From 79-D21 sp964521575 (GTDB lineage: Bacteria; Synergistota; Synergistia; Synergistales; 79-D21): a DNA stretch of 64,000 bases. The position numbers and the translations under genes are program-made. The stretch is from positions 124,001 to 188,000 of the forward strand of contig CAZFSR010000001.1 in NCBI GenBank assembly GCA_964521575.1, read 5' to 3'. The notes below the pieces were generated by a model. The model saw only the letters and a program-made list of their open reading frames with translations. It was not told the origin of the DNA and searched no databases. Shown here in pieces: positions 56,784 through 64,000 of this stretch. Positions within the stretch are counted from its first letter, which is position 1. Every line of letters begins with the position of its first letter.

Positions 56784-58906
56784 TCATGGAGGACGACGAT
56801 CCCGAGATACCCGTCCACAGTAAGGGTGTCACCGCTCTCGATCAGCCTCGTGGCATCCGGGACCCCCGTGACGCAGGCCAGTCCGTACTCGCGGGCGATG
56901 ATGGCCCCGTGAACGAGCATTCCCCCCCGCCTCTCGACGATGCCGGAGCAGAGGGGAACCACGAACGTCATGTTCGGGTCGATCGCGTCGCAGACGAGTA
57001 TTTCCCCCGCCTTGAAATCCAGGAGGTCTTCCCGCGAGCGCACGACCCGGGCGATCCCCCTGGCCAGGCCTGGACCCGCCGGAGAGCCGACCAGCTGGCG
57101 GGCCCGGGCAGAAAGGGCCGGAACCCCGGCGGGATGGCCGCCCTTCTTTTCCTCGACCGCGGGAACCGGCAGGCAGGCTGCACCCCGCCTTGCCGCTTCT
57201 CCGAGAGCCTCGGCGTGGAGACGTTCCACCCTCCCCAGGTAGATGTTGTCCTCGTCCCTGAGGCGGTAGCTTGCCCGGGCGAGGTCAAGCAGCTCTTCGG
57301 CGAAAACCCTTTCTTCCCCTTCGAAGCGTTCCAGGAAATCCTCTTCCAGGTTTCCGCCTGCCTTTCCCTCGAGGCGCCGGGCGCCTGTCCGCGAAGCCAT
57401 TTCGAGCAGGAACCCTGCAACCCGGCTCCTGCCCACGGAGCCCTCCGGGACAAGGAGGTCCGTATCGGTTCCCAGTTCCGCCGAAACCTCTTCCAGGAAT
57501 GCCTCCGCGCAGGGAGGCGCTTCCTTTCCGTCGCGGACGGCCTCGAGAGCCGCCGCCAGGGAAGAGTCTTCCGCCAGCCTGCGGGCGGAGGACTCGAGAC
57601 GTTCGTTCCGGTCGGTTCCGACCATCCTTTCCGGGCGAAGCAGGTCGATGAAGCCGAACGGGTCTGCCGGCTTGACCCGATCATTGTAGACCTGTCCGAA
57701 AAGCCGCGCGCCGTGCGCGAAGGGAATGAATTCGTCCCAGTAGACCCGGGTCCAGCGGTCCAGGGCCTCCCGGCGCGTTTCAAGGACTTCCGCCAGGCCG
57801 GCATCGTCAAGCCGGTCCACGGAGGTGACCGACAGTTTCCGGGCTTCCTCGACGAGGGCGGGGATAAGAATGCCTTCGATCCTTTCCCTGAGGACCTTCA
57901 GGTTCCCGAAACTGCGCCGCAGGGACAGGTTCCAGGCCCGGCTGCCCGCCGGTCCCTCCACGCCTGCCGTGACAGGCCTGGCCTGGAGGGTGAAAAGGCT
58001 TTCCCCGGAAAAGGTCCATTCCACGTCCTGCGGGCACCCGAAGCGTTTCTCCGCCTCCATCGACATCGCCCAGACGCGCCGTACCTCCTTCGCTTCGAGG
58101 GGAGGGCGGTTTCCTTTCCCCTCGTCGAGGTCCTCGATACGCGTGCCTCCAAAAACCGCGCGGACGGCGCTGAGCCTTTGCGCCGGCGCGTGGTCCCTCA
58201 AACCGCCCGAAGCGCGGTCCAGGACCCACCGGTCAGGCTCGACGGTCCCGTCGACAAGGCCCTGGTTCAGCCCCCAGACCGCCTCCACGAGGGAAGCGTC
58301 CGCTTCGACCGGGCTTTTCGAAAAAGCCACTCCGGACCGTTCCCCTTTCGCCAGTTCCTGGATGACCACCGCCATGGCGCTTTCCGCCACGTCAAGGCCC
58401 AATTCCTGCCTGTAAAGAAGGGCCCCGTCCGACCAGAGGGAGGCCCAGACGAGGCGGACGTGCTCGACGATCGCCCCGGCTCCCCTGACGTTCAGGAACG
58501 ACTCGTGCAGGCCCGCGAAGGACGCTCCCCCCGAGTCCTCCCCCGGCGCGGAAGACCGGACCGCGACCGGCATGTCGCCGAATATCCTCTCGATATCGGC
58601 CTGGAGTTCGCGGAAAAGGCCTTCGGGGATCGGGGTGTTGAGAAAAGTGTTCCGGATCCGGAGGGCGGCATCCCACATCTCCTCCCATCGCATGGATTCG
58701 AAGGGTTTTCGGTTCAGTTCGAGCAGGATCCGCTCGCGAAGGCCGGTTGGGCCCACGTAGGCATGGTAGGCCTCCACGGGGACAACCGCCCCGCGCGGGA
58801 CGAGAAAACCCTCCCTCGCCAGCCGGGAGAGGGCCCAGGCCTTCCCCCCGACTCTTTGCCTGTCGGGTTCGGCAAGCGCTTCAAACGGCAGCAGCACGCC
58901 CGTCAC
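56774..58906 (-). CDS. PEP synthase/rifampin phosphotransferase-like protein
   Basis: The 710-residue product has an ATP-grasp PPDK-N domain (1-330, with VRSSAPGEDSGGASFAG near 118), a middle domain (about 350-590) of low similarity, and a C-terminal swivelling domain with GGMLVHGAIIAREYGLACVTG, where the His receives phosphate. It lacks the TIM-barrel PEP/pyruvate domain of PEP synthase, so it fits the Rph type, which phosphorylates rifamycins, or a related unknown phosphotransferase. It ends by overlapping the ferredoxin-like gene. A PNPOx-like gene is coupled upstream by ATGA. Confidence 0.8.
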   Translation of the reverse strand: MTGVLLPFEALAEPDRQRVGGKAWALSRLAREGFLVPRGAVVPVEAYHAYVGPTGLRERILLELNRKPFESMRWEEMWDAALRIRNTFLNTPIPEGLFRELQADIERIFGDMPVAVRSSAPGEDSGGASFAGLHESFLNVRGAGAIVEHVRLVWASLWSDGALLYRQELGLDVAESAMAVVIQELAKGERSGVAFSKSPVEADASLVEAVWGLNQGLVDGTVEPDRWVLDRASGGLRDHAPAQRLSAVRAVFGGTRIEDLDEGKGNRPPLEAKEVRRVWAMSMEAEKRFGCPQDVEWTFSGESLFTLQARPVTAGVEGPAGSRAWNLSLRRSFGNLKVLRERIEGILIPALVEEARKLSVTSVDRLDDAGLAEVLETRREALDRWTRVYWDEFIPFAHGARLFGQVYNDRVKPADPFGFIDLLRPERMVGTDRNERLESSARRLAEDSSLAAALEAVRDGKEAPPCAEAFLEEVSAELGTDTDLLVPEGSVGRSRVAGFLLEMASRTGARRLEGKAGGNLEEDFLERFEGEERVFAEELLDLARASYRLRDEDNIYLGRVERLHAEALGEAARRGAACLPVPAVEEKKGGHPAGVPALSARARQLVGSPAGPGLARGIARVVRSREDLLDFKAGEILVCDAIDPNMTFVVPLCSGIVERRGGMLVHGAIIAREYGLACVTGVPDATRLIESGDTLTVDGYLGIVVLHDQK

Positions 58907-59364
58907 CCGATTTCGAGCACCATCACTTCCTGGAAGCGGCGGACAAGGAAATACCGCTCGACTTCCAGGACCAAAAGGGCGCTGGTGGGGGCTTCCACGA
59001 AATCCCTCAGGGACGGGTGCCTCCCCAGGTGGAGGGAAACGGCCCGGTCCCGCTCCGGTCCGGCCAGCTCCCTCACCGGGCCTATCGCCGTCAGGGCGCT
59101 GGCCTCGTGAAGGTCCTCCTCGCGGTTGGTCCGGTTGTCCACCAGCAGGGCCACTCGTCCCGTCTCGGCCAGGTTGGCGTACTTCCGGGTGGCCCGGGTG
59201 GTGGCGAAGTAGATTCGGCCGAGGCCTTCCTCGAAGCTGAAGCCCACCAGGCTGCAGTAGGGGGAACCGGAACCGTAGGTCCCGAGAACCCCGACGCGCT
59301 GGGAAGACAGCAAGTCCCTAACCGCTCCGGCCACTTTCCGGTCCTTTTCTTCCAAAAGAATCAC
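58903..59364 (-). CDS. Pyridoxamine 5'-phosphate oxidase-fold protein
   Basis: The 153-residue product has the split-barrel flavin fold: VGVLGTYGSGSPYCSLVGF, IYFATTRATRKYANLAETGRVALLVDNR, and VLEVERYFLV. Such proteins bind FMN, F420 or heme and often handle redox of small molecules. It starts a two-gene unit with the phosphotransferase-like gene, which overlaps by ATGA. The substrate is unknown. Confidence 0.83.
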   Translation of the reverse strand: MILLEEKDRKVAGAVRDLLSSQRVGVLGTYGSGSPYCSLVGFSFEEGLGRIYFATTRATRKYANLAETGRVALLVDNRTNREEDLHEASALTAIGPVRELAGPERDRAVSLHLGRHPSLRDFVEAPTSALLVLEVERYFLVRRFQEVMVLEIG

Positions 59365-59444
59365 CCTCCCCGTATTCCGCCTTTCCTTAACAGTTTAAGG
59401 CTAACAAGGCCATGGGAAAAGCTTGACCTAGATAAAGCGTTAGT

Positions 59445-59473
59445 TTGACAGACACCCGTCCAGGCGCAATAAT
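59445..59473 (+). promoter_or_regulatory. Sigma-70 promoter of the sulfite-oxidase-fold gene
   Basis: TTGACA (59445-59450), exactly 17 bases, then AATAAT (59468-59473). AAAGGAGG follows at 59503-59510 before the ATG at 59516. Confidence 0.75.
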
Positions 59474-59515
59474 GGAATTTGTCGTTTGTAATGTTTTCAA
59501 AAGGAGGCAACGGCC

Positions 59516-60172
59516 ATGAAGAAAGGATTCCTGGTTCTCGCGGCAGCCGTTCTCTCGCTTGTCCTTGCCGTTCCCGCGCCGATCGAGGCGGCAGCCCCCC
59601 TCCCCACGGCGGAGGTCAAGGAATACGAGGGCGTTCGGCTGGGTTCCGTGAAAGATTTCCGGGAAAATTCGATACGGGGCGTCCAGAAGGTCGACCCGGC
59701 AACCTATCGGCTCGTCGTGGACGGGCTGGTGAACAAGCCCCTGTCCCTGGGCCTGGAGGAGGTGGGGAAGCTTCCCCGTTCGAAAAAGGTCGTCCGGATA
59801 GACTGCGTGGAAGGCTGGAGCGTCACGGCCCTCTGGGAGGGCTTCCTCGTTTCCGACCTCCTGAAACTCGCCGGGCCCAAGCCTGCCGCCAAAATCGTCA
59901 TCTTCCACGCCGTCGACGGATACACGACCTCCCTCCCCCTCGACACCCTGCTCTCGAAGAAGATCCTGCTCGCCGACCACATCAACGGGATCGTCCTGCC
60001 ACCCGCCAACGGCTACCCGTTCCAGCTCGTCGCGGAGGCCAAGTGGGGCTACAAGTGGATCCGCTGGGTGAACCGCGTCGAGCTTTCCGACAACCTGGGT
60101 TACAAGGGAACCTGGGAAAGGCAGGGCTACAGCAACAAGGGCGACGCGGACGGCCCCATGTTCGGAGACTAG
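59516..60172 (+). CDS. Sec-exported sulfite-oxidase-fold molybdopterin oxidoreductase (MsrP/YedY-like)
   Basis: The 218-residue product has an ordinary Sec signal peptide (residues 1-25, no twin arginine), then the oxidoreductase molybdopterin domain: YRLVVDGLVNKPLSL, RIDCVEGWSV with Cys97 as the molybdenum ligand, and YTTSLPLDTLL, PPANGYPFQLVAEAKWGYK. It is shorter than MsrP. It likely reduces an oxidised substrate in the periplasm. Moco proteins are usually folded and exported by Tat, so a Sec-type signal is unusual. The next gene encodes a putative heme-b membrane partner. Confidence 0.83.
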   Translation: MKKGFLVLAAAVLSLVLAVPAPIEAAAPLPTAEVKEYEGVRLGSVKDFRENSIRGVQKVDPATYRLVVDGLVNKPLSLGLEEVGKLPRSKKVVRIDCVEGWSVTALWEGFLVSDLLKLAGPKPAAKIVIFHAVDGYTTSLPLDTLLSKKILLADHINGIVLPPANGYPFQLVAEAKWGYKWIRWVNRVELSDNLGYKGTWERQGYSNKGDADGPMFGD

Positions 60173-60194
60173 GGAAAAAGGGCGAAAACAGGCC

Positions 60195-60515
60195 ATGATG
60201 AAAGAAAAGTCGCTCTGGATCCTCAACCGGGTTTTCGCCTGGGCCCTGGTGCCGGTGATGGCGGTGAACTTCCTTTCCGGCTACGCTTCGGTCCACCCGA
60301 GGCTTTTCGGATGGCTCATCGCCAAGCCGAGGGCCTTCCGCCTGCACCTGGCCGTCCAGCCCCTGGCTTTCGCCCTCGTTCTCTACCACGTGGTCTTCCA
60401 CGTCCGGAGAACCCTCATGCGCCGGGGAGCGGGAGGCCCGCTCCTCGATGCCGCCGCGGTCCTGTGCTGGGCGGCAGGCAGCGGATTTGCCTTCTGGCTG
60501 GGCCGGCTAGGCTAA
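60195..60515 (+). CDS. Small membrane protein, putative b-type cytochrome partner
   Basis: The 106-residue product has three hydrophobic segments and His residues in helices (LHLAVQPLAFALVLYHVVFH), which could ligate a b-type heme, as in MsrQ or DUF4405 proteins. It starts 22 bases after the Moco enzyme gene in the same direction. A quinol-to-Moco-enzyme electron path is inferred from that pairing. The start may be either of two adjacent ATG. Confidence 0.68.
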   Translation: MMKEKSLWILNRVFAWALVPVMAVNFLSGYASVHPRLFGWLIAKPRAFRLHLAVQPLAFALVLYHVVFHVRRTLMRRGAGGPLLDAAAVLCWAAGSGFAFWLGRLG

Positions 60516-60572
60516 ATGCCGGGTCAGGTGGCACAATAGGAGGATCCTGCGCAACACGTTGGAGGAGTTCGC

Positions 60573-61634
60573 ATGCGCATCGACGAACGCGACACCCTTT
60601 TCGCCCGCATGGCCTGGGATGAGGGATCCGCCGCCTACGCGGACTACTACTGCCGCCACCCGGAAAAGGAAGCCAGGGACGCGGCCATCCGCCGCCTCCC
60701 AGGCCTCGGCTCTCCCGAATGCCCCACCTTCGACCCGATGGGTTCCCCGGTGACGGACGCCCTTTTCACCCTGCTGGCGAACCTGCGCCCCCTTTCGGAG
60801 GGAGATCCCGCGGGAACGCCTTCGGAAAACGACCCGGCCAAGCTGACCCGGTGGGCCCTGGGCCTTTCGGCCTACCTCGGGGCCGACGACGCCGGGATCG
60901 CCGCCATGACCCCCGGGACCTACTATTCCCACCGCGGGCGCCACCAGGCCTTCTACGGGGCTCCCGTGGAAGAGGACCTTCCCTTCGCCCTCGTGCTCTC
61001 GGTCGCCATGGATCCGGCGATGATCCACAAGGGCCCCCGGGCCGCGGAAATGGCCGAATCCGCCAGGGGATACCTGCGCGGGGGCGTCACCGCCATCGCG
61101 GCGGCCGAGTGCATCCGGCAGATGGGTTACAGGGCCCGTGCCCACACGGACGCCAACTACCTGGTCGTGGCCCCCAGGGCGGCGGTCGAGGCGGGCCTGG
61201 GCGTCTTCGGCCGAAGCGGCCTGGTGATCCACCGCCGGTTCGGCCCCTGCCACAGGCTGGCCGTCGTGACCACCGACATGCCCCTCGTCCCGGGCTCCCC
61301 CGACACTGCTGGCCCGGTCGTGAAGGCCTTCTGCGAATCGTGCGGGCGCTGCGCGAAGGACTGCCCCGGGAGGGCCATCCCAGCCGGCCCCGAAGCCCCC
61401 CCGAACCCGAACGGCTGGCCCCATGACGGGGAAAGCTGCTACGAAACCTGGAGGCGGATGGGAACTGACTGCGGCATCTGCATCAGCACTTGCCCCTTCA
61501 GCTGGGGGTTCGACTGGAAGGCGCTGGAAGAAACGAGCGGGGACCCGGGAAAGATCCGGTCACTCCTGGACAGCCTGGCCGGGGGCGTTTCGCCGAGGCC
61601 CTACGATCCGGACCCGCCGTCCTGGTGGAGGTGA
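60573..61634 (+). CDS. Double [4Fe-4S] protein, reductive-dehalogenase/QueG-like
   Basis: The 353-residue product has two C-terminal cluster motifs: CESCGRCAKDCP (Cys254, 257, 260, 264) and, further on, Cys289, then CGICISTCPFS (Cys300, 303, 307). The WRRMGTDCGICISTCPFS stretch resembles reductive dehalogenases and epoxyqueuosine reductase, which use corrinoid plus two clusters. No twin-arginine signal is present, so it is cytoplasmic. It starts 58 bases after the small membrane protein gene. Whether it binds cobalamin and its substrate are unknown. Confidence 0.72.
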   Translation: MRIDERDTLFARMAWDEGSAAYADYYCRHPEKEARDAAIRRLPGLGSPECPTFDPMGSPVTDALFTLLANLRPLSEGDPAGTPSENDPAKLTRWALGLSAYLGADDAGIAAMTPGTYYSHRGRHQAFYGAPVEEDLPFALVLSVAMDPAMIHKGPRAAEMAESARGYLRGGVTAIAAAECIRQMGYRARAHTDANYLVVAPRAAVEAGLGVFGRSGLVIHRRFGPCHRLAVVTTDMPLVPGSPDTAGPVVKAFCESCGRCAKDCPGRAIPAGPEAPPNPNGWPHDGESCYETWRRMGTDCGICISTCPFSWGFDWKALEETSGDPGKIRSLLDSLAGGVSPRPYDPDPPSWWR

Positions 61635-61640
61635 ACGGTC

Positions 61641-62114
61641 ATGCCCATGACCTGGTACGAGCACAAGCAAACGGGCTGGAAAACGATCTTCGTCCTGTCG
61701 TTCATCCTCGGGAGCGCGGCCATCCTGATCCTTATCTTCCGCGGCCCCGAGGCGGTCGAAAAGGCCGGCCGGGCCCAGTGGGGGCTTTTGTCGATCTTCC
61801 TCCTGCTGATGCTCGCGAACAGGATGGAGATCCGGGTCACGGAAAGGGAACTCGCCATCCGCTGGGGATGGCTGATCCAGCGGCGCATCCCGCTTTCGGA
61901 GATCGAGAGGATCGAAATGACACGGATCGGCTGGACCGAGGTCGGAATGAAGCGCAGGCATGATACGGACTGGTTGTCCGTCTCGCCCGGGCCGGCCCTG
62001 AAATTTTTCATCAGGGACGACGATCCCCTCGTGCTCGGCACCCCGGACCCCGAGGGACTGCTGCGCGCCCTCGGCCCGCTTGTCGAATCGGCAAAGAGAG
62101 AGATAGTTCCATGA
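61641..62114 (+). CDS. Hypothetical membrane protein with PH-like domain
   Basis: The 157-residue product has two hydrophobic segments (about 15-35 and 45-60) and a C-terminal beta-rich part (ITVTERELAIRWGWLIQRRIPLSEIERIE-like region, 65-100) resembling bacterial PH (bPH) domains. The end overlaps the next gene by ATGA. The function is unknown. Confidence 0.6.
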   Translation: MPMTWYEHKQTGWKTIFVLSFILGSAAILILIFRGPEAVEKAGRAQWGLLSIFLLLMLANRMEIRVTERELAIRWGWLIQRRIPLSEIERIEMTRIGWTEVGMKRRHDTDWLSVSPGPALKFFIRDDDPLVLGTPDPEGLLRALGPLVESAKREIVP

Positions 62115-63238
62115 AGGCCAAGGCGCTGCGTCTCGCCGGAAGCCTCGTCGCCCTCGGGATCCTGCTGCTGCTCGCCTTTGCCTGGAAAGGCCGGATCGTC
62201 ACGCTCCGCCCCTGGCCCGTCTCGCCGGAGGAAGCCCGGAAGGCCGGCCTGCCCGGCCGGGTGGCGAACACCCTGGCTTTGGCCAGCCTCGCGCCCAGTT
62301 CCCATAATGCCCAGATGTGGAAGGTCCGGGTCCTCTCCGACACGGAACTTCTCGTCATGACGGACGAAAGCCGCCTGCTGCCCGCGGTGGACCCCGACCG
62401 GAGGGAAGCGCTCGTCTCCATCGGGGCTTTCCTCGAAAACCTCGCCAGGGGGGCCTCGACCCAGGGGCTCGAGGCCGGGATCGAAATCCTGGCCGAGTCC
62501 CCGACCGACACCCTCGTCGCCAGGGTCACCCTTGCGCCGGGAAAGGAGCCTGCCGGGCCGGAGGTCCTGGAATCCCTGCTCCGGCGGGAAACGTTCCGCG
62601 GGAAACTCGGGACGGGTGAGATCCCTTCGGAAACCCTGGAGGCCCTCGGGGGCACGGCACCCTCCCGCTGGACCTGGTTTGCCGCCGACACGCCCGAAGC
62701 GGCATGGATCCGGGAAGCGCTCGAGGAATCCAACCGGGCTCAGGCCGCCAGGGACGACGCGCAGGAGGAACTGGCCGACTGGATCCGGTTCTCCCCGGGA
62801 GAATCGGCCCGCCGCAGGGACGGCCTGACGCCCGCGGGCATGGGCATCCCGAGGCCCCTGCGGGCCTTCATGGCCTTTTTTTTCGACAAAAAGGACGTGA
62901 CGGGGAAGAGTTTCCGGGAGGCAGGCGTCAAAAAGGCCCGCGAACAGTCGCGATCCTGCGCTGGATTCCTCGTCCTGGCGAGCCCGGACGGCTCGGCCCG
63001 ATCGGCCCTTCAGGCCGGCCGGGATCTCGAGGCCCTCTGGCTCGAGGCAACCCTGGGGGGAGTCGCCCTCCACCCGATGAGCCAGGCCCTCGAGGAATCG
63101 CCCTGGAAGGAACAGGCCGCTTCCCGCCTCGGTATCGAAGGGACGGTGCAGATGATCCTGCGGGCCGGCCTCGCCGTTTCCCCCCCAAGGCCTGTCAGCT
63201 CCAGGCGTCCCCTGGCGGAATTCGTGGAAAGGCCCTAG
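62111..63238 (+). CDS. Membrane-anchored nitroreductase-family protein
   Basis: The 375-residue product has an N-terminal membrane helix (7-25), then ALASLAPSSHNAQMWKVRV and a later MSQALEESPWK, the layout of the nitroreductase fold in Acg-type proteins. Such proteins bind FMN. The ATG overlaps the preceding gene by ATGA. It shares its CTAG stop palindrome with the convergent permease gene. The substrate is unknown. Confidence 0.75.
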   Translation: MKAKALRLAGSLVALGILLLLAFAWKGRIVTLRPWPVSPEEARKAGLPGRVANTLALASLAPSSHNAQMWKVRVLSDTELLVMTDESRLLPAVDPDRREALVSIGAFLENLARGASTQGLEAGIEILAESPTDTLVARVTLAPGKEPAGPEVLESLLRRETFRGKLGTGEIPSETLEALGGTAPSRWTWFAADTPEAAWIREALEESNRAQAARDDAQEELADWIRFSPGESARRRDGLTPAGMGIPRPLRAFMAFFFDKKDVTGKSFREAGVKKAREQSRSCAGFLVLASPDGSARSALQAGRDLEALWLEATLGGVALHPMSQALEESPWKEQAASRLGIEGTVQMILRAGLAVSPPRPVSSRRPLAEFVERP

Positions 63239-64000
63239 GCCAGGGCCAGGAAAACCCCGTAAACCCCGGCACAAGCCGCGGTCAGCGGGATGCCCGCCTT
63301 GGCGAACTCCCCGAAGGTCAGCGTTTCCCCCCGTTTTTCCGCGTTCTGGATGATGATGACGTTGCTGGCCGCCCCGAGGATGAAGAGGTTCCCGGCCAGC
63401 GTGCTCCCCGCGGCCAGGGCCATGGCGGCCTTGACGCCCGCGCCGTGAAGGATCGGCAGGGCAAGCGCGACGAAGGGGACGTTGGAAACCACCTGGCTCA
63501 CTAGCACTCCCGCGGCCAGGATCTCCGAGACGGTGTCCAGGCGGTTTCTGGCCTGCCCCGCCAAAGCCTGGAAGGGGGCGCTTTCCCAGGCCGCGGCCAT
63601 GAGGACGAACATCGCGGCGAAAAAGGCCAGCGTGGCCCAGTCCAGGTCCTTCAGGATCCTGAACCTTCCCGGGCTGAAGAGGAGGATCGGCAGGCATCCC
63701 GAAACGGCGATGGCCGACAGCGGGAAATCGAGGCCCGGGCCCGCGAAGAAAAGGGCGACTTTCAGCCCGACCAGGAGCACGACCAGGACGAGGGAAACGA
63801 CGCAAAGCCGTGCAAGACGGGGATCCTCGAGCGGTTCCGGGGCCGGGGCGCGCAGCGGGCGCTGGAAAAGGCCGGGGTTGAGGAGGCGGAGAACCAGCCA
63901 GGCCAGGCCCAGGCAGATGACGGTCGGCAGGTTCAGGTACCGGAAGAAGGTGACGAAGGGGTTCCCTCCCGAATCGAGGGCGATGAGCAGGTTCTGTGGG
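63235..64000 (-). CDS. SLC13/ArsB-type permease, C-terminal part (partial)
   Basis: The frame is open from the right edge to the stop at 63235, giving 254 residues with several membrane helices and no start in view. PQNLLIALDSGGNP at the edge matches the GNPQNLL motif of SLC13/CitMHS/ArsB carriers, and SNVPFVALALP with GSTLAGNLFILGAASNVII is the second motif. It transports a carboxylate, sulfate or arsenite with sodium or proton. The true start lies beyond 64000. Confidence 0.85.
   Translation of the reverse strand, partial: PQNLLIALDSGGNPFVTFFRYLNLPTVICLGLAWLVLRLLNPGLFQRPLRAPAPEPLEDPRLARLCVVSLVLVVLLVGLKVALFFAGPGLDFPLSAIAVSGCLPILLFSPGRFRILKDLDWATLAFFAAMFVLMAAAWESAPFQALAGQARNRLDTVSEILAAGVLVSQVVSNVPFVALALPILHGAGVKAAMALAAGSTLAGNLFILGAASNVIIIQNAEKRGETLTFGEFAKAGIPLTAACAGVYGVFLALA

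Noticed and set aside
61601..63805. A 734-codon open frame on the minus strand
   Set aside because: It spans three genes on the other strand and the end of the permease gene in another frame. No domain signature.
1..64000. CRISPR arrays, insertion sequences, tRNA or rRNA genes
   Set aside because: I looked for regularly spaced repeats, transposase motifs and tRNA-like ends (CCA with TTCGA loops) in the intergenic regions and saw none. A tRNAscan-SE run would settle tRNA.

Overview
This is a high-GC bacterial chromosome window with no rRNA, tRNA, CRISPR array or insertion sequence that I can see. Gene content (TRAP transporters, many amino-acid dehydrogenases, racemases and amidinohydrolases, several FCD/GntR regulators, Fe-S and molybdenum enzymes, flavodiiron-free anaerobe-type redox genes) suggests an amino-acid-fermenting anaerobe. 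Synergistota is my best guess and Desulfovibrio-like deltaproteobacteria an alternative. This is inference from gene content, since no phylogenetic marker is present.

Positions 1-24400 are an amino-acid and opine catabolism region. It holds an HpcH/HpaI aldolase, an exported serine hydrolase, a five-gene minus-strand operon (saccharopine dehydrogenase-like, MBL hydrolase, two tandem arginine-deiminase-fold enzymes, amidohydrolase), a GntR regulator with a periplasmic amino-acid binding protein, and a second minus-strand group (two saccharopine dehydrogenase-like enzymes, Asp/Glu racemase-like, NhaC antiporter, DapF-fold epimerase). A GntR regulator, a CoA-disulfide-reductase-like flavoprotein and a TRAP operon with two opine dehydrogenase-like genes follow. 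A TGGATACAT motif recurs at three promoters and is a candidate operator for the local GntR protein.

Positions 24400-42900 are a molybdenum/tungsten locus. A ten-gene minus-strand operon runs Fur-family regulator, second ModA-like protein, DUF364, modA, modB, modC, xdhC, MoeA-like, NTP transferase-HD fusion, histidine phosphatase. Around it are a molybdenum hydroxylase, a MOT1-type molybdate permease, a molybdenum-storage-protein homologue with a small upstream partner, a TiaS-like protein, two TupA-type binding proteins and an orphan response regulator. Three leader RNAs (before the response regulator, the molybdenum hydroxylase and the tupA pair) share the core elements CTCCGAGCC and GGAAAGGAG and look like Moco-riboswitch-class elements; two of them are followed by intrinsic terminators. 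This locus is the most interesting part of the window.

Positions 42900-49500 hold an orphan Flp-type pilin, RmuC, an LTA-synthase-family phosphoglycerol transferase, a GT2 glycosyltransferase with a DedA protein, and an Lrp regulator. Positions 49500-56800 are an iron-sulfur region: three P-loop ATPases, two NifX-type proteins, a DUF5320 protein, a methyltransferase, a radical SAM protein, a CGGC protein and a MOSC-Fur fusion, with three Fur-box-like sites. Positions 56800-64000 hold a PEP-synthase/Rph-like enzyme, a PNPOx-like protein, a Sec-exported sulfite-oxidase-fold protein with a small putative b-heme membrane partner, a reductive-dehalogenase/QueG-like Fe-S protein, a membrane protein, a nitroreductase-like protein and the C-terminal part of an SLC13-type permease that runs off the end.
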